From positions 1-44,255 of IMG/VR virus record IMGVR_UViG_3300009091_000023: a stretch of DNA of 44,255 nt, one strand, 5' to 3'. Numbering within the stretch: position 1 is the stretch's first letter; each line of letters starts with the position of its first letter. Position numbers and translations under genes: made by a program. Origin of the DNA: a virus. Below the pieces are notes generated by a model, which saw only the letters and a list, made by a program, of their open reading frames with translations, did not search any database and was not told where the DNA came from. Shown here piece after piece: positions 37,066-44,251 of this stretch.

Positions 37066-38946
37066 CTAGGCGGGGGGGTTCTGGCCCGTGTTGAGGGCGG
37101 TGAGGGCCGCGCTGGGCGGCATGGCTGCAGCCAGATTCGGCTGACCCTGCAACAGGGATGACAGGTCGCCACCGCCCGTCTGCTGGCCCATGCCAGGCGG
37201 CTGCTGCGGCTGCTGCATCATCGGCTGCTGCGGCACCTCTCGGAACATCTCGTCCAGGTTGGTGATCCCCGACGCCTCGAACCACTGTTCGTACAACTTC
37301 CGCAGGTTCAGCACCACCCCGTACTGGGCAAGGACGGGGGCAAGCTGGGTGCATTGCACGGCCATCTCGCGGTACTTCTGCTCCTTGAAGATCGGGTTGC
37401 GAAGCTCCGTCGAGTTCTGCAGAACCTCGACTGTGTACAGACCCTTGAACAGGTCTGGACCCAGGTTCAGTTCCGTCTGGTCGGACATCTGCATGCCCTG
37501 GGCCTCCAACACCATCACCTCAGGGTTGGCGCCCCTCGCCTGCAGATCGGCCATGTGTTCACCCGCCATGGCCGTGTTGATCGCCTGGGCATCACGCCCC
37601 GAGATGAGCATGTTCATCTCTTCGTAGTCGGTGAGCGGGAACACGTCAGCCGCCATGTCCAGCACGATGGCGGCGATCTGACGGGTGAAGACCTCCACCT
37701 TGCGCAGCTTGTGCGCCGTCTTGATGTTCGACGCACCCTCGATGATGCTGGCCTCGGTGGCGGTGCGCCTGATCTCGGGGGTGGCGCCCCGCAGGTACTC
37801 GTTCACCCCCGTGACCTCGTACACGTCGCGGGTGATCAACTCGGACACGTTGTACTGCTCAGAGGTGAGAGGGGTGAGGCCGACCGCGGCGATCACGTCG
37901 GACAGCGGACGGTCCCCCTTGATCTTCACCATCTGGTTGACCACCTGGGAGGACAGGGCATCCTCTGTCTCCGCGTCCAGTGCGTCGGACTTCACCAGGA
38001 ACTTGGGGATGTTGCGTCGGCGGTGGGTGAGCATCTGGGAGCGAGACTTGTTCAACTCCGTCTGCAGCGACCATATCTGCTCAAGCTCGCCCATGTGGTA
38101 GGGCTGCTTAGGCAGCCAGTGGTTGGTCAGGTTGACGATCGGGCAGCGGGCGCCCTCGACCACTTTGAGCGGACGGTCGCCCTGGGCGGCGAACACGATT
38201 AGTCTGATCTCCACCTTGTCCCAGAACTCATAGAGGTCCATCCAGTGCTTGCCGTCGTCGGCGGGGCGCTGGTGCAGTTCGTCGGCAGAGCCGACCCCTT
38301 CCTCCCCGATGCCGATGAACTCGTCGGGGATGTTGTCGTAGGCGCCCGACGCCTCCAGTTCCTCGCGGTTGGTGCGGATGCGCTCGCACACCCAACGGGC
38401 GTCGTGGAAGCCCGTGGCCATCGGGTCCACCCAGATGTTCCACGGGTCCACGCGGTCAGCGAACAGGTCGCCCACCGACTTGCCCTCACGATCGGAGATG
38501 GTGAAGGAAACCTTGGCGTAGCCGTCGCCGTAGATGAGGGAGTCCTGGGCGGCCCCCTGGACGGCGCGGCCAGCGCCAGCCTCCAGGCTGCCCCACCAAC
38601 GGTTCAGCCAGGCCTCCTGGGCGCGGGCGCCCGTGAGGGTGGCGTCGACCGACCAGGGGGTGATCATAAACTGGGGGTCGGCCCCCGAGATGTAGGGGAC
38701 GATCGTGTTGACCGTCGAGAACGACATGTTGATAACGATCAGGTCGGCGGTCGGGTCTTGGACACCAGAAGTGGAGGGCCAGTGGTCGCCAGTGTACTGG
38801 GCTTCCGACTGCTTCCACTTGGTTTCCCGCTTCTCGGTGCGCTGCTTCTGGGCGATCAGCAGCATCTGCCGTGCGTAGCGGGTGGCCTCCACCCACTTCT
38901 CGGAGCCGAGGCCATCTTCGACCATGGTGCCAATGATCTTGGGCAT
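37066..38946 (-). CDS. Portal protein
   Basis: The 626-residue product starts at the ATG overlapping the upstream TAA (TAATG); GTG 38952 is less likely. Typical portal features are WVEATRYARQMLLIAQKQR at the N-terminus, INMSFSTVNTIVPYISGADP, then DRVDPWNIWVDPMAT and CERIRTNREEL. A GELEQIWSLQTELNKSRSQM helix and YEVTGVNEYLRG near the crown follow. The C-terminal 45 residues are Gln/Pro-rich (QQPMMQQPQQPPGMGQQ). Twelve copies would form the DNA channel at the capsid vertex and bind the terminase. Confidence 0.85.
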   Translation of the reverse strand: MPKIIGTMVEDGLGSEKWVEATRYARQMLLIAQKQRTEKRETKWKQSEAQYTGDHWPSTSGVQDPTADLIVINMSFSTVNTIVPYISGADPQFMITPWSVDATLTGARAQEAWLNRWWGSLEAGAGRAVQGAAQDSLIYGDGYAKVSFTISDREGKSVGDLFADRVDPWNIWVDPMATGFHDARWVCERIRTNREELEASGAYDNIPDEFIGIGEEGVGSADELHQRPADDGKHWMDLYEFWDKVEIRLIVFAAQGDRPLKVVEGARCPIVNLTNHWLPKQPYHMGELEQIWSLQTELNKSRSQMLTHRRRNIPKFLVKSDALDAETEDALSSQVVNQMVKIKGDRPLSDVIAAVGLTPLTSEQYNVSELITRDVYEVTGVNEYLRGATPEIRRTATEASIIEGASNIKTAHKLRKVEVFTRQIAAIVLDMAADVFPLTDYEEMNMLISGRDAQAINTAMAGEHMADLQARGANPEVMVLEAQGMQMSDQTELNLGPDLFKGLYTVEVLQNSTELRNPIFKEQKYREMAVQCTQLAPVLAQYGVVLNLRKLYEQWFEASGITNLDEMFREVPQQPMMQQPQQPPGMGQQTGGGDLSSLLQGQPNLAAAMPPSAALTALNTGQNPPA

Positions 38947-39200
38947 TACCACTGGCGGGCGCGGGCTATCTCGCGCCCCTCCGCTTTCGCCGTGTCGATC
39001 ACATCACGCGCCAACTCGGCCTGCGTGTAGTGGCCAGCGTTGTCGTTCTTCAGACGGTCGATGTTGAAGTGGACCGTCTTGGTGATGTTGCCAAACTTGG
39101 GTTCGATGACATCCATGCACTGGGGGCATTGGGCCATGGTCCCAGGGAGCCACTCCCCAGGATGCGCCCAGATGCCCTCATGTTCGATTGCATCCATCAT
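38946..39200 (-). CDS. Hypothetical protein with single CxxC, 84 aa
   Basis: The product has CPQCMDVIEPKFG near residue 25 and a charged helical tail (AELARDVIDTAKAEGREIA). Two nearby His residues (VHFNI, GHYT) could complete a zinc site. The ATG is preceded by C-rich hairpin sequence without a recognisable ribosome-binding site. It is TAATG-coupled to the portal. Function unknown. Confidence 0.6.
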   Translation of the reverse strand: MMDAIEHEGIWAHPGEWLPGTMAQCPQCMDVIEPKFGNITKTVHFNIDRLKNDNAGHYTQAELARDVIDTAKAEGREIARARQW

Positions 39201-39208
39201 GGTTGGGT

Positions 39209-39228
39209 GGGGGGCCTTGCGGCCCCCC
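39209..39228 (-). terminator. GC-rich hairpin between decoration and portal-side genes
   Basis: GGGGGGCC and GGCCCCCC pair fully around a four-base loop. No T-run follows on either strand. It lies eight bases upstream of the 84-residue gene, so it may also affect translation. Confidence 0.4.
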
Positions 39229-39242
39229 TACCCTCCCTCCTT

Positions 39243-39977
39243 CTATCGACTCACAGGAACACGCAGCATGAAGGCGTCGATGTTGACGCCGCACTCTGCG
39301 GTGGCCTCGGTAGCGATCTTGAACCCAGGCGCCAGCCCCTCATCGTCGGGGATGTTCGCAGCGGTAACACAGCGAGCCTTGTATTCCCCGTTGATGAACA
39401 ACTGACACTCATGCTCATGGGCCAGAATCTCCAACAGGTACCACGTTTCGGCAGCTACCACCACATCGGTGGCGGTCGCCAGGGCGGCAGAACCGTCCAC
39501 GCAGACCAGGTTGAACTCGGCATCCGCCGACTCATCGTATTCGACCGACACAGAGTTGACTCCACGGCCAGCCGCATTCGCTGCGTCGAACAGGCCGAAG
39601 TTGAACTCCACGTCCACGATGGCGGGGAAGTAGACGATCGAAGCCACATAGATGGCTTGCTCGTCCCCGTCGGGCAGAATCAGGCCGTCCGCATTGACGA
39701 GGAAGAGTGACCCCTCGTCGTCAATGGCGGGCGTGGTCGGCCCAGAGTTCAGGGAAATGACCCCAGGGTGACCCTGGACGATGGCCGCAGTGCTGACAAC
39801 GTGGACATCCGAGTCCGCAGCGCCAGCCACCGAAGTGATCGTCCAGCCCAACTCCCCGACCAGCCCCGTGGCGGTCGTCCCAGCGAGGAAGTCATCCCGA
39901 AGGATGACATGCTTGCGAAGGGATGCCACCGCGTCGAAGGGCGGATGAGCGATTGCGTTCAAAGGCGAGTATGACAT
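39243..39977 (-). CDS. Lectin-like beta-sandwich protein, possible head decoration, 244 aa
   Basis: VILRDDFLAGTTATGLVGEL then GWTITSV is the opening of many phage proteins with a concanavalin-type fold. Later strands (VEFNFGLFDAAN, EFNLVCVDGS, TWYLLEILAHEHECQLFING, KIATEATAECGVNIDAFMLR) match the paired-sheet layout of LamG-type domains. Encoded between terminase and portal, it could decorate the head and bind glycans. The ribosome-binding site is GGAGG within a large hairpin (39982-40037). Confidence 0.65.
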   Translation of the reverse strand: MSYSPLNAIAHPPFDAVASLRKHVILRDDFLAGTTATGLVGELGWTITSVAGAADSDVHVVSTAAIVQGHPGVISLNSGPTTPAIDDEGSLFLVNADGLILPDGDEQAIYVASIVYFPAIVDVEFNFGLFDAANAAGRGVNSVSVEYDESADAEFNLVCVDGSAALATATDVVVAAETWYLLEILAHEHECQLFINGEYKARCVTAANIPDDEGLAPGFKIATEATAECGVNIDAFMLRVPVSR

Positions 39978-39981
39978 TGCA

Positions 39982-40037
39982 GGCCTCCTTTCACAGTCTG
40001 AAACCCATGATTGGGTTCCTCACTTAGAAAGGAGGCC
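39982..40037 (-). promoter_or_regulatory. Hairpin sequestering the ribosome-binding site
   Basis: On the minus strand GGCCTCCTTTC (40037-40027) pairs perfectly over 11 bp with GAAAGGAGGCC (39992-39982), which contains the GGAGG for the gene starting at 39977. An inner AACCCA/TGGGTT hairpin stacks in the loop. Translation of the lectin-like gene would depend on opening it. Confidence 0.55.
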
Positions 40038-40039
40038 GC

Positions 40040-40045
40040 GTCGAC
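40040..40045 (-). promoter_or_regulatory. GTCGAC-N17-TGAG element before the lectin-like gene
   Basis: GTCGAC follows the upstream gene stop by two bases; TGAG follows 17 bases later within the loop of the 39982-40037 hairpin. Confidence 0.4.
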
Positions 40046-40047
40046 AA

Positions 40048-40347
40048 CTAGGGCTTGAAATGGACTGGACCCTTGGCCCGAACGTAGTCGGGTGAGGGTT
40101 CGTCGCCGCTCCAGACGATCGGGGCTACCTTGTCCTCATGCAAGTCGTTCTCCAGGTGGGAGCCTTCCTTGTGAGTGACTCTGGTAGGAAAGTCGGGGCT
40201 GGGCGGGTTTAGCCCCACCTCCGCGGACCCATGGTCACCGCGGGCGCCCAGGTTCTCGGGCTGACGGTAGCCCAGCCCCGACGGCTCTTCCCTCGCTGCG
40301 GGAAGAATCGGAATCGTGTCTGGATGCGTGTCGGGAATCAGTGACAT
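40048..40347 (-). CDS. Hypothetical proline-rich protein, 99 aa
   Basis: GTAGGAGGATAC, overlapping the terminase stop, precedes the ATG. The product is hydrophilic and proline-rich with no clear secondary structure (IPDTHPDTIPILPAAREEPS, NPPSPDFPTRVTHKEG). It may be a small disordered structural or assembly protein. No family was recognised. Confidence 0.6.
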   Translation of the reverse strand: MSLIPDTHPDTIPILPAAREEPSGLGYRQPENLGARGDHGSAEVGLNPPSPDFPTRVTHKEGSHLENDLHEDKVAPIVWSGDEPSPDYVRAKGPVHFKP

Positions 40348-40355
40348 GTATCCTC

Positions 40356-42104
40356 CTACCCACTAGGCGGGCCTGTCGACACGTTCTGCGGCAGCATCTC
40401 CCAGGAACGCTTGCTCTCCCACGACTCGTCGCGCCTTTGGCCGAGGCCCTGGTACAGGGGGGAAGACCCCTTCTGAACCGACTTGGGCATGGTGATGGCC
40501 AGCACTTCGTCCATGGTGATAGGCCGCTTCACATGGTCCTGCCACACCTGCGGGTACTTGCCGATGTCGAGGCAGGCCTGGTAGGCAATCAGGGTGGCCA
40601 TGATCAGGTCGTCATGGTTGCCCTCACTAGCCGCGTAGGAGCCTGTGCCGTCCGACAGGAAGGTGCGGGCCTCGTACAGGAGCCGCGGGTCGTGCAGGGC
40701 GACCGCCCCGTCGCGGATCGCCTTAGCGAACTCGATCACCATCTTCGGCTTGGTCGCACGGTTGGTGTGCCACCCGTAGCGTGGGGTGCGATCCCCCCGC
40801 CTGATCTGGGCGAACGAGTCCATGCGGATCAGTCGTGGGTACTGCCGCATGTGCAGGTAGGTGAGGGGGACCAGCCCCTGGTTGTTGCGTTCGGGGGCGG
40901 CCAGAGCCGTGTAGTACCAGTAGGAGAGCCATTCGATCATCGACCCCAGGTCTTCCACAGGCACGTAGGCCTTCAGGGTGGCGCACATCTCCAGGGTGTT
41001 CGCATCCATCACCGTGATGGCCGAATAGTCCAGGTCTTCCAGGCCTTCGGACACGTCGGCGGCGACCACGAAGTTGGGGGGCCGCACCGACACCCCCCAG
41101 TCGTCGCGTTCCACATAGGGCCACACCCAGACATGCAACTCGAAGTCGCGGTCCTCGTCTTCGGGGATGACCGCCGCTTCGACGGCGGCTGTCACCTTGC
41201 TGCCGCTGGCTGTCTCCATGTTGAGCATCGACATGTCCAGCCGCCAGTAGGGGGGCGACCAGTCGTTGTTGGCCTCCATCAGGTCGATGGCCAGGGCGGT
41301 GCGGCCCGACTTGGCGAACGCCTCGGCAGGCGTCGACGGGTACTCCTGGTAGAACAGCCACTCGCGTCCACGGTAGCGGCGCTTCATCTGCTCGTACCAC
41401 TTCTGGTCGCGGCCAGGCACCACGTTCCACGGGTGGAAGCCGCGCTCCCACTCCGAGTCGGGAAGCTCCCCATCCTGCCAGGTGTCAGCGAAGAAGTTGC
41501 CCAGCCCGTTGGCGGTGGAGAACAGGAAGAGGGGGCCGTAGGTGAGCGGGTCCAGGGCAGCGAACAGGGATTCGGCGTTCTCCATGAAGGCCGCCTCGTC
41601 CATGATCGCCCCGTAGACGGCGCGGCCACGGGCCGCTGCCGCCCCCGAATGGATGGCCGAGAAGGAACTGCCGTTATCCCAGACCAGTTCCTCCGTGTTG
41701 TCGGTGGTCAGGACAGGCCCCCGCTCCCGCATCCACGGGGGCAGCATCATGTAGGGAACCTTCACCTTGGAGAGCAGGGTCTTCTTCGCTTCATCCTCCG
41801 ACTGCTGGGCGGCCAGCCACGGATGGTGCGGGTGGAAGAAGCCGTTGTGGAAGCCGAACCCGCAGGCGATCGTCGTGTAGCCGATCTGCCTGGCCTTCAG
41901 CCGTGCCTGGCGAAGCTTCGCTTCACCACGGCAGGCTGCCTCGAAGGTGCGGGTGTCACCGACCTGATAGTCGCGCAGGCCAGTGACCGAATACCCCTTG
42001 CCGATGACCTCGATATTCCAATACTTGTTCAGGAAGTATACGGGGTCTTTCGCACACTTGCGCCACTCCAACTCTTGTTGGACTTCCCGCGGAGTGGCGG
42101 GCAC
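40356..42104 (-). CDS. Terminase large subunit
   Basis: The 582-residue product starts at GTG directly after the TerS stop. Its ATPase half has KARQIGYTT (Walker A type, 70-78), AIMDEAAF with Asp169-Glu170 (Walker B), and LFLFSTANG (coupling motif III, about 193-200). Its nuclease half has FVVAADVSEG with Asp350 and HDDLIMA with Asp498-Asp499, the RNase-H-like metal residues. It drives DNA into the prohead through the portal and cuts genome ends. Length and order are typical of TerL. Confidence 0.88.
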   Translation of the reverse strand: MPATPREVQQELEWRKCAKDPVYFLNKYWNIEVIGKGYSVTGLRDYQVGDTRTFEAACRGEAKLRQARLKARQIGYTTIACGFGFHNGFFHPHHPWLAAQQSEDEAKKTLLSKVKVPYMMLPPWMRERGPVLTTDNTEELVWDNGSSFSAIHSGAAAARGRAVYGAIMDEAAFMENAESLFAALDPLTYGPLFLFSTANGLGNFFADTWQDGELPDSEWERGFHPWNVVPGRDQKWYEQMKRRYRGREWLFYQEYPSTPAEAFAKSGRTALAIDLMEANNDWSPPYWRLDMSMLNMETASGSKVTAAVEAAVIPEDEDRDFELHVWVWPYVERDDWGVSVRPPNFVVAADVSEGLEDLDYSAITVMDANTLEMCATLKAYVPVEDLGSMIEWLSYWYYTALAAPERNNQGLVPLTYLHMRQYPRLIRMDSFAQIRRGDRTPRYGWHTNRATKPKMVIEFAKAIRDGAVALHDPRLLYEARTFLSDGTGSYAASEGNHDDLIMATLIAYQACLDIGKYPQVWQDHVKRPITMDEVLAITMPKSVQKGSSPLYQGLGQRRDESWESKRSWEMLPQNVSTGPPSG

Positions 42105-42557
42105 TTAGGAATCATCCTTGGTTATCATGGTGTGAAGCATCTCCATCAACTCGTCTTCCGACATGTCGGTCATATCGGTTTCCAACGAGGGTTCAAGCTG
42201 CTTGTTCACCCAATCCAACCACACCTTAGCAGCGGCCACACTCCGCGGGTTGTCCTTGTCGGTGGCTTGCACATACAGGGACTCCAGCACACTCTGCGCC
42301 CGCTCCACCCTATTCAGGGCACGGCCACGCTGCACTAGCTCCCGTTGCAGCCAGGGGTCTTTAGCGTAGCTCCGTAGAGTCTGGGGCGTTACCCCCAGGC
42401 TATCGGCCAGCCCGCCCTTCGTCCGCGGCTTCCGTTCCTCTTCGGGGGTGAGAAGCCACTCCAAATACTGCTCCATGTTCGCCTGCTTCTCGGGCGAACC
42501 AGTCTTCCACGACCAGTCCTGCTTCCGCTCCGTCTTGGCTATCGGACCCCTACTCAT
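42105..42557 (-). CDS. Terminase small subunit-like DNA-binding protein
   Basis: The 150-residue product starts at ATG 42557; an in-frame upstream extension is not protein-like. It contains a helix-turn-helix at about residues 45-65 (KGGLADSLGVTPQTLRSYAK), then a helical oligomerisation stretch (VERAQSVLESLYVQATDKDN) and an acidic C-terminus (MTDMSEDELMEMLHTMI). TerS proteins recognise the packaging site and recruit TerL, whose gene follows immediately. Confidence 0.75.
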   Translation of the reverse strand: MSRGPIAKTERKQDWSWKTGSPEKQANMEQYLEWLLTPEEERKPRTKGGLADSLGVTPQTLRSYAKDPWLQRELVQRGRALNRVERAQSVLESLYVQATDKDNPRSVAAAKVWLDWVNKQLEPSLETDMTDMSEDELMEMLHTMITKDDS

Positions 42558-42810
42558 CGTCGGTACCCCCATAGGAGGCGATGTGGTCGATCCAGGTGTT
42601 GTCACAGTAGACGTAGTTGGGGTACGACGGGGGCACCCAGTAGGGATAGGACCAGCCGTAATCCTGCGGCCTGGGCTGCCCGCAGGACGGGCACTTCGGC
42701 ATCGGCTGCCCACACTGGGGGCAGGTAGGCCACACATACACGTTCACATAGCTGCAAGAGTTGGCGTTGACCGCCTCATACTCATTCCTCGGATACGGGT
42801 AGGCAGGCAT
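42550..42810 (-). CDS. Double zinc-knuckle Tyr/Pro-rich protein, 86 aa
   Basis: CPQCGQPMPKCPSCGQPRP forms two closely spaced CxxC knuckles. Tyr/Pro/Asn-rich flanks surround it (MPAYPYPRNEYEA, YPYWVPPSYPNYV). The last eight bases overlap TerS. The composition is like low-complexity structural or adaptor proteins. Function unknown. Confidence 0.6.
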   Translation of the reverse strand: MPAYPYPRNEYEAVNANSCSYVNVYVWPTCPQCGQPMPKCPSCGQPRPQDYGWSYPYWVPPSYPNYVYCDNTWIDHIASYGGTDDE

Positions 42811-43181
42811 TATAGCTCCTTTGGAATCGACTTCGGATTTGTCTTCTCCTGATACGCCCAGTGCAACATCATGTCCTCAACGAAGTTCACCACATCCAAC
42901 TCTATCCGCCAGCCCTGCAGCAGGCGCCCCATCGCCTCCGCGTCCAGCGGGATGAACGGTTCCCCAGTCCGCTTACACTCCATCCAGCGCTCCAGCAGCG
43001 GACGGTACTTCGTCCAGGTCGTCTTCGACGCCCCAGCCATCCCGCAGGGGCAATGCCACTCCAGCCACACCTGGTCGTCCATGCGGGCGAAGCCCGTCAC
43101 CAGTTGCGGGGTAACCCAGTTGCCGCACAACCCGCACAGGTCCACAGGCTCCAGCGGCTCAATCGTCGTCCCAGAAACCAT
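42810..43181 (-). CDS. Zinc-finger-like protein, 123 aa
   Basis: Three consecutive ATG codons follow GGAGG; the third (43181) has the best spacing. CGLCGNW and, about 25 residues on, CPCGMAG provide four cysteines of a zinc site, and CKRTGEPFI follows. The C-terminal part is helical (AMGRLLQGWRIELDVVNFVE). The frame stays open to 43445, but that stretch is Arg-rich and overlapped by a more protein-like frame. Function unknown; it could act in late gene control or packaging. Confidence 0.6.
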   Translation of the reverse strand: MVSGTTIEPLEPVDLCGLCGNWVTPQLVTGFARMDDQVWLEWHCPCGMAGASKTTWTKYRPLLERWMECKRTGEPFIPLDAEAMGRLLQGWRIELDVVNFVEDMMLHWAYQEKTNPKSIPKEL

Positions 43182-43293
43182 CATCATCCTCCAGCGAATC
43201 CCCGTCAGGGTCTTCCAGCCCGCAATCGCAGTCCTCCCAGTCCGTACCCAGCCCCGAACCGTTCTCGCAGGTGGCCGACAGGCCCGAATCCAC
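43159..43293 (-). CDS. Very acidic small protein, 44 aa
   Basis: GTG 43293 follows AGGGGTGG. The product contains CENGSG, WEDCDCGLEDPDGD and ends SLEDDDGFWDDD. Three cysteines and about 14 acidic residues make it unlike a random frame. It overlaps the next gene start by 23 bases. It could mimic DNA or bind a basic partner; this is a guess from charge alone. Confidence 0.5.
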   Translation of the reverse strand: MDSGLSATCENGSGLGTDWEDCDCGLEDPDGDSLEDDDGFWDDD

Positions 43294-43412
43294 GCCACCA
43301 CCCCTACCAACAAGCCCAAACGTCGACCAGCAGGCCCTGGAAGGGCCGAAAGAGTGTACCCCACAAGGTCAAACACCGATTTACCCTCAGATTTCAGCCT
43401 ACCCCCCAACAT

Positions 43413-43431
43413 AGGCCCCCCTAGGGGGCCT
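43413..43431 (-). promoter_or_regulatory. Leader hairpin of the late transcript
   Basis: AGGCCCCC and GGGGGCCT pair perfectly around a three-base loop, about 40 bases into the predicted leftward transcript. It may attenuate transcription or stabilise the leader. Confidence 0.45.
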
Positions 43432-43448
43432 GTAAGAAGTAACATACC

Positions 43449-43461
43449 TACCCTACAGGTA
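43449..43461 (-). promoter_or_regulatory. Operator-like site TACC-N5-GGTA
   Basis: TACCCTACAGGTA is a TACC/GGTA palindrome with a five-base centre. It lies just downstream of the predicted leftward start site and differs by one base from the sites near 3.3 kb. Confidence 0.45.
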
Positions 43462-43478
43462 TCATCCCCGCATGAGTT

Positions 43479-43506
43479 ACTATACAGGCAGTGATAGTAC
43501 CTTCAA
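43479..43506 (-). promoter_or_regulatory. Leftward late promoter (sigma70 type)
   Basis: On the minus strand TTGAAG (43506-43501) and TATAGT (43484-43479) are 16 bases apart. The start site would be near 43472, giving a leader of about 180 bases before the first gene. It is the best promoter in the window for the packaging and virion module. Confidence 0.55.
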
Positions 43507-43537
43507 CTTAGGGTACCCCTCCCCCCTACAGGGTACC
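43498..43537. promoter_or_regulatory. Further TACC/GGTA half-sites over the -35 box
   Basis: TACC (43498-43501) and GGTA (43512-43515) flank a ten-base centre and overlap the leftward -35. A second CCCTACAGGGTACC lies at about 43524-43537. Repeated half-sites suggest cooperative binding by a regulator. Confidence 0.4.
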
Positions 43538-43589
43538 TCACATCTAAGATACGTACCAGGCCCCTTATTAGTTATTGGTTTGCTGGTCT

Positions 43590-43595
43590 TATAGT
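43590..43595 (+). promoter_or_regulatory. Possible rightward -10 element
   Basis: TATAGT lies in AT-rich DNA about 110 bases before the last gene. No good -35 is found at 16-18 bases; TTATTA is 19 away. Confidence 0.25.
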
Positions 43596-43702
43596 GAGGG
43601 GGACGGAGAAGGAAAAGATAGGTCGGTCACGACCTTAGGTCGGCCCATAGATGGCTATGCCTGACCTTTGGCTAGGGACACCTTGATCATAAGGGGTACA
43701 CC

Positions 43703-44107
43703 ATGACCACACTAGCAGTGTGCCACCATGGCCTAGTCCCCGAGTGGTGCGCTACTTGCCTGGCGCCTACCTTGAAGGCCGAGCGTGCGGCGGTGACGGA
43801 CAACCGTATCCTCACAGCGGTCGAGGCCAGGATGACCTGGGCCTACGGTAGGAACGACAACGGCCAGGTGGTGCGGACCCGAAGCAAGATGGCCACGGGT
43901 GCCTTGCGCCTCGGGAACACACACAAGCGCATGAGCGTAGGCGGGCACTGGGTTGTGTCCAGGCTGGGCCGTATCAAGCCCTGCCCTGTGATGCGGACCA
44001 GCTTGGCTGGCGACGCCCCGCTCGGTAGGCCTAAGGCTGGCTCCGAGGAACTTCGGAGTGGCTGGCCGTCGGAGTACACCCGACGGGCTGCTCACTCACC
44101 TAGATAG
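43703..44107 (+). CDS. Hypothetical protein with CxxC motif, 134 aa
   Basis: AAGGGGTACACC precedes the ATG. The N-terminus reads AVCHHGLVPEWCATCLAP, a probable zinc site of three Cys and His. A basic middle follows (RTRSKMATGALRLGNTHKRM) with a Gly/Ser/Arg-rich end. It is the only rightward gene right of the control region and is followed at once by a strong terminator, so it is probably a monocistronic early gene. The last 40 residues look less ordered. Function unknown. Confidence 0.6.
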   Translation: MTTLAVCHHGLVPEWCATCLAPTLKAERAAVTDNRILTAVEARMTWAYGRNDNGQVVRTRSKMATGALRLGNTHKRMSVGGHWVVSRLGRIKPCPVMRTSLAGDAPLGRPKAGSEELRSGWPSEYTRRAAHSPR

Positions 44108-44111
44108 AGAG

Positions 44112-44133
44112 AGGGCGCTTCGGCGCCCTTTTT
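44112..44133 (+). terminator. Rho-independent terminator
   Basis: AGGGCGC and GCGCCCT pair over seven base pairs around a TTCG tetraloop and are followed by five Ts. It begins four bases after the stop codon of the last rightward gene. Confidence 0.9.
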
Positions 44134-44168
44134 CTATGCTCGGCGCACGCACCCGTAACTCCAATAAT

Positions 44169-44251
44169 GGGGCCTATGGAATGCCCTGACAGCGGTGAAT
44201 AACGAGCGATAAAGCGCCTCTTATCCCCTGCTGGGGCACTCCATAGACCCC
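44169..44251. repeat. 83-nt imperfect palindrome
   Basis: The 18-base arms 44169-44186 and 44234-44251 pair with two mismatches. The inner arms 44190-44202 and 44221-44233 continue the stem over 13 positions with one G-U and two mismatches, leaving an 18-base tip. It lies past a terminator and outside any gene. A replication, packaging or RNA element is possible. Confidence 0.55.

Larger units (their letters stand above)
43294..43702. promoter_or_regulatory. Divergent control region
   Basis: No convincing gene was found here. The region separates the leftward late module from the rightward last gene. It holds a leftward promoter, operator-like repeats, a leader hairpin and AT-richer DNA with a possible rightward -10. 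It is the longest clearly regulatory stretch of the window. Confidence 0.6.

Noticed and set aside
40341-42338. Open frame of 665 codons on the plus strand
   Set aside because: It is antisense to the terminase large subunit, whose ATPase and nuclease motifs are clear; the antisense product looks random.
42810-43445. Single 211-residue protein instead of a 123-residue one
   Set aside because: The extra N-terminal part is Arg/Gly-rich without a ribosome-binding site, while GGAGG followed by three ATGs marks the shorter start and another frame there is more protein-like.
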